A stretch of DNA of 64,000 nt. It comes from CAYLXX01 sp964484325. Its GTDB lineage: Bacteria > Patescibacteriota > Microgenomatia > UBA1406 > GWC2-37-13. Below are positions 61,889-64,000 of the stretch, in pieces. The notes under the pieces were generated by a model that was not told where the DNA came from, made no database searches, and saw nothing but the letters and a program-made list of their open reading frames with translations. Position numbers and translations under genes: made by a program. The stretch is from assembly GCA_964484325.1 (NCBI GenBank), contig CAZAEE010000001.1:62001-126000 (forward strand). Direction: 5' to 3'. Within the stretch, counting starts at the first letter, position 1, and every line of letters begins with the position of its first letter.

Positions 61889-62116
61889 ATGGACACAAAA
61901 CAAAGGGTAAACAGGATGATTGGCCAACTGAAAGGCATTGAGCGGATGATTGAAGCAGAACGCGACTGTGCTGAGATTCTTCAACAGATTACTGCTGTTA
62001 AAAAAGCTATAGATGGCCTCTCAAAAGAGATTCTTATGGCCGATATTTGTCGTCTTATGCCTAAAGAAGAGACAAAGAAGGTAGAACGCATGGTGGAACG
62101 GGCCATTGATTTGTAA
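61889..62116 (+). CDS. CsoR/RcnR-family transcriptional repressor, variant ligand set
   Basis: A DUF156 all-helical repressor of 75 residues with RMIGQLKGIERMIEAERDC and ITAVKKAIDGLSKEIL. Cys27 matches the first ligand of CsoR. The positions of the usual His and second Cys (25 and 29 residues later) are Asp52 and Leu56. A Cys is present at 54 instead. It may therefore sense something other than Cu(I), for example reactive sulfur as in CstR-like members. The downstream trxB is compatible with a thiol-stress role. Confidence 0.85.
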   Translation: MDTKQRVNRMIGQLKGIERMIEAERDCAEILQQITAVKKAIDGLSKEILMADICRLMPKEETKKVERMVERAIDL

Positions 62117-62159
62117 TTTTTTCTTGTTATTTTTTAAAATTTTGCTATATTGATTACCT

Positions 62160-63191
62160 ATGGCCGAAATTACTTCTTCTGTCGAAAATGTGATCATCAT
62201 CGGAGGTGGTCCAGCCGGATTGGCAGCTGCGATCTATAATGTTCGCGCCAACCTCAATCCTCTCTTGTTTGCCGGTTCTCCCCCAGGTGGTCAGTTAACC
62301 TTAACTTCAGATGTCGAGAACTACCCTGGATTTGAAAGTATTCTGGGGCCGGATCTTATTATGAAGTTCCGTAATCAGGTGCAAAAGTTAGGTACGCGGG
62401 TTATTGATCAAAATATTTTGGCGGTACAGTTGGATAAACGTCCATTTGAGGTAAAGACCTTCGACAAAGTATATCAGACTAGAGCAATACTCATTGCAAC
62501 TGGTGCAAAAGCACTCTGGTTAGGGCTCGAATCTGAACAACGATTACGTGGAAAAGGGGTGTCTGCTTGTGCAACGTGTGACGGGTTTTTTTTCAAAGAT
62601 AAAGTGGTTGCGGTTGTGGGAGGTGGAGACACGGCTATGGAGGAGGCGATTGTTTTGACTAGGTTTGCCAGTAGAGTTTACCTTATCCATCGGCGTGAGA
62701 GCTTTCGTGCGTCAAAAATTATGCAGGATCGTGTTATTCAGGACAAGAAAATTGAGGTTCTATACAACACGACAGTGACTGAAGTGCTCGGGCAAAGTAA
62801 AGTCGAAGGGATACGAATTCAAAATGTTCAGGATAAATCTGAAAAAGAGGTGAAAGTTGATGGGTTATTCTTGGCAATTGGGCATAAGCCAGATACTGAG
62901 ATTTTTAAAGGAAAAATTGATCTGGACGAGCAAGGGTATGTCATGACAGCAGGCAGAATAGCTGAAGATAATTTACAAGGAAAAATAATACTTTCATCAG
63001 AGAAAGCGGCCTATTTCAAAGAGCGTTCTCACTATTACCATCATGATACATCGGTGCCAGGGGTTTTTGCGGCTGGAGACTGCGTCGATTTTCGCTACAG
63101 ACAAGCTGCCACAGCGTCTGGCATGGGAGTCGCGGCGGCTTTGGAAGTTGAAAGATGGCTTGATAATTTACCGTCACCCGCCGAATCATAA
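62160..63191 (+). CDS. trxB: Thioredoxin-disulfide reductase
   Basis: This flavoprotein reduces thioredoxin with NADPH. The 343-residue product has the FAD motif IIIGGGPAGLAAAIY, redox pair Cys137-Cys140 (ACATCDG), NADPH motif VGGGDTAMEEA and FAAGDCVD. It is ~25-30 residues longer than usual because of an insertion (about 262-292) before TSVPGVFAAGD. It lies 43 nt after the repressor gene and 4 nt before gdhA, so it is probably in the same operon. Confidence 0.93.
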   Translation: MAEITSSVENVIIIGGGPAGLAAAIYNVRANLNPLLFAGSPPGGQLTLTSDVENYPGFESILGPDLIMKFRNQVQKLGTRVIDQNILAVQLDKRPFEVKTFDKVYQTRAILIATGAKALWLGLESEQRLRGKGVSACATCDGFFFKDKVVAVVGGGDTAMEEAIVLTRFASRVYLIHRRESFRASKIMQDRVIQDKKIEVLYNTTVTEVLGQSKVEGIRIQNVQDKSEKEVKVDGLFLAIGHKPDTEIFKGKIDLDEQGYVMTAGRIAEDNLQGKIILSSEKAAYFKERSHYYHHDTSVPGVFAAGDCVDFRYRQAATASGMGVAAALEVERWLDNLPSPAES

Positions 63192-63195
63192 CCAT

Positions 63196-64000
63196 ATGAA
63201 AAATACCGGTATACAGATGCTTCAATCGGCTCAAACGATCATAAAAAACACTGCCAAACAGCTTGCATTACCTGATAAAACTATTAAGAAGTTACTTACC
63301 CCTGAGAAAATACATGACTTTACTTTCAAAGTCACCATGGACAACGGGAAAAAGAGGCAGTTTCACGGTTTTCGCATTCAACATAGTAGTGCTTTAGGTC
63401 CGTATAAAGGTGGTATCAGGTTTCATCCGAATGTCTCAAAGCAGGAAGTACAAGCGTTGGCGACACTTATGAGTATAAAGTGTTCTGTTGCCGGTTTACC
63501 TCTTGGAGGAGGGAAGGGCGGCGTTGTAGTCGATCCGAAAAAGTTGTCTGCCGGAGAGTTGGAACGGTTGTCGAGAGCTTATGCCGTCAAAATTGCACCG
63601 TTTATCGGACCTGATAGAGATGTGCCTGCGCCTGATGTAAATACAAACGGTAAGATCATGGCCTGGATGCTTGATGAATATGAAAAATTTACTGGTAAAA
63701 AATCTCCAGCGACCTTCACGGGTAAGCCGATCGAAAAAGGTGGCAGTCTCGGACGGACTGAAGCCACCGGTCGCGGCGGCGTGATGATCCTGAAAGCACT
63801 TCTTAAGAAAATGTATCCGAAAAGAAAGCTGGCAGATTTCACAGTTGCCGTACAAGGGTTTGGCAATGTTGGCCATTACTTTGCCAAAATAGCCGCAGAA
63901 GAAGGACTAAATGTAGTCGCGGTTTCAGATAGTAAAGGTGGAGTGTATGTCAAAGAGGGTTTAGATGTAGAAGCGACGATGAAATGTAAGGAGGAGAAAG
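63196..64000 (+). CDS. gdhA: Glu/Leu/Phe/Val dehydrogenase, glutamate dehydrogenase type (3' end cut)
   Basis: Oxidative deamination of glutamate or a related amino acid with NAD(P). The 268 visible residues contain GPYKGGIRFHPNVS, the catalytic Lys107 in PLGGGKGGV, APDVNTN, GRTEATGRGG and the Rossmann start VAVQGFGNVG. ATG 63196 follows the trxB stop by 4 nt. The frame is open to the right edge of the window. Confidence 0.93.
   Translation, partial: MKNTGIQMLQSAQTIIKNTAKQLALPDKTIKKLLTPEKIHDFTFKVTMDNGKKRQFHGFRIQHSSALGPYKGGIRFHPNVSKQEVQALATLMSIKCSVAGLPLGGGKGGVVVDPKKLSAGELERLSRAYAVKIAPFIGPDRDVPAPDVNTNGKIMAWMLDEYEKFTGKKSPATFTGKPIEKGGSLGRTEATGRGGVMILKALLKKMYPKRKLADFTVAVQGFGNVGHYFAKIAAEEGLNVVAVSDSKGGVYVKEGLDVEATMKCKEEK

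Noticed and set aside
1..64000. CRISPR array, prophage or insertion sequence
   Set aside because: No regularly spaced direct repeats, transposase, integrase or phage structural genes were seen; tRNA 3' ends are not followed by direct-repeat att-like sites that I could find.
1..64000. Recoded TGA (Gracilibacteria/SR1 code)
   Set aside because: TGA terminates several well-defined genes at family-typical lengths, for example folA and the PrgI gene, and no gene needs read-through.

Overview
The window looks like a chromosome segment of a Patescibacteria (CPR) bacterium, most likely the Microgenomates side. The reasons are the gene content and style. It is AT-rich (roughly 40% GC by eye) with short intergenic gaps. 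It carries a PrgI / TraC-like / VirB4 cassette plus a VirD4-like ATPase, PilX-like and Pro/Thr-rich secreted proteins, a DUF5667 protein, many small lineage-specific proteins, and two tRNA genes without an encoded CCA. TGA is used as a stop (for example in the PrgI gene and the dihydrofolate reductase gene), so the recoded-TGA CPR groups are unlikely. The taxonomic call is inference from families I recognise, not from a marker tree.

Layout. 1-7.0 kb (minus strand) is a deoxynucleotide/B12 block: nrdR, the adenosylcobalamin-dependent ribonucleotide reductase nrdJ, two unknown genes, a PduO-type cobalamin adenosyltransferase and purF. A cobalamin riboswitch then precedes an unknown gene that runs off the left edge. 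7-16 kb holds a VTT-domain protein, a palindrome-rich intergenic region, lexA, a protein-only RNase P (HARP family), membrane proteins, an atypical NRAMP transporter and a sugar-phosphate isomerase. 16-24 kb holds a UbiA-type prenyltransferase, recA-recX, greA, rny with a structured leader, HU, a DUF5667 protein, an S1-domain protein and a GT-C glycosyltransferase. 24.8-40 kb holds the type IV secretion-like cassette, PBP2, a run of secreted or surface proteins, a flavin reductase and the VirD4-like ATPase. 40-59 kb is mixed housekeeping: two tRNAs, dcd, rpiB, tatD, thyA, folA, pcm, tgt and fmt. It also has a CDCA-type carbonic-anhydrase-like protein, a CYTH protein and a VIT transporter. 59-64 kb holds rho behind a structured RNA, a MOSC pseudogene, an attenuator-like locus, and a CsoR-family repressor-trxB-gdhA operon cut by the right edge.

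Functionally, nrdJ, nrdR, the adenosyltransferase, dcd, thyA and folA form a coherent dNTP/dTMP supply that depends on scavenged cobalamin. The most unusual window-wide property is transcriptional. In at least 23 genes a -10-like hexamer (usually TATAAT) ends exactly 6 nt before the start codon, which predicts leaderless mRNAs. Only a minority of genes have a clear Shine-Dalgarno sequence. Against that background the few long leaders (rny, rho, the 61.3 kb locus and the cobalamin riboswitch) stand out as structured regulatory RNAs. The rny and rho leaders and the 61.3 kb attenuator match no class I recognise.
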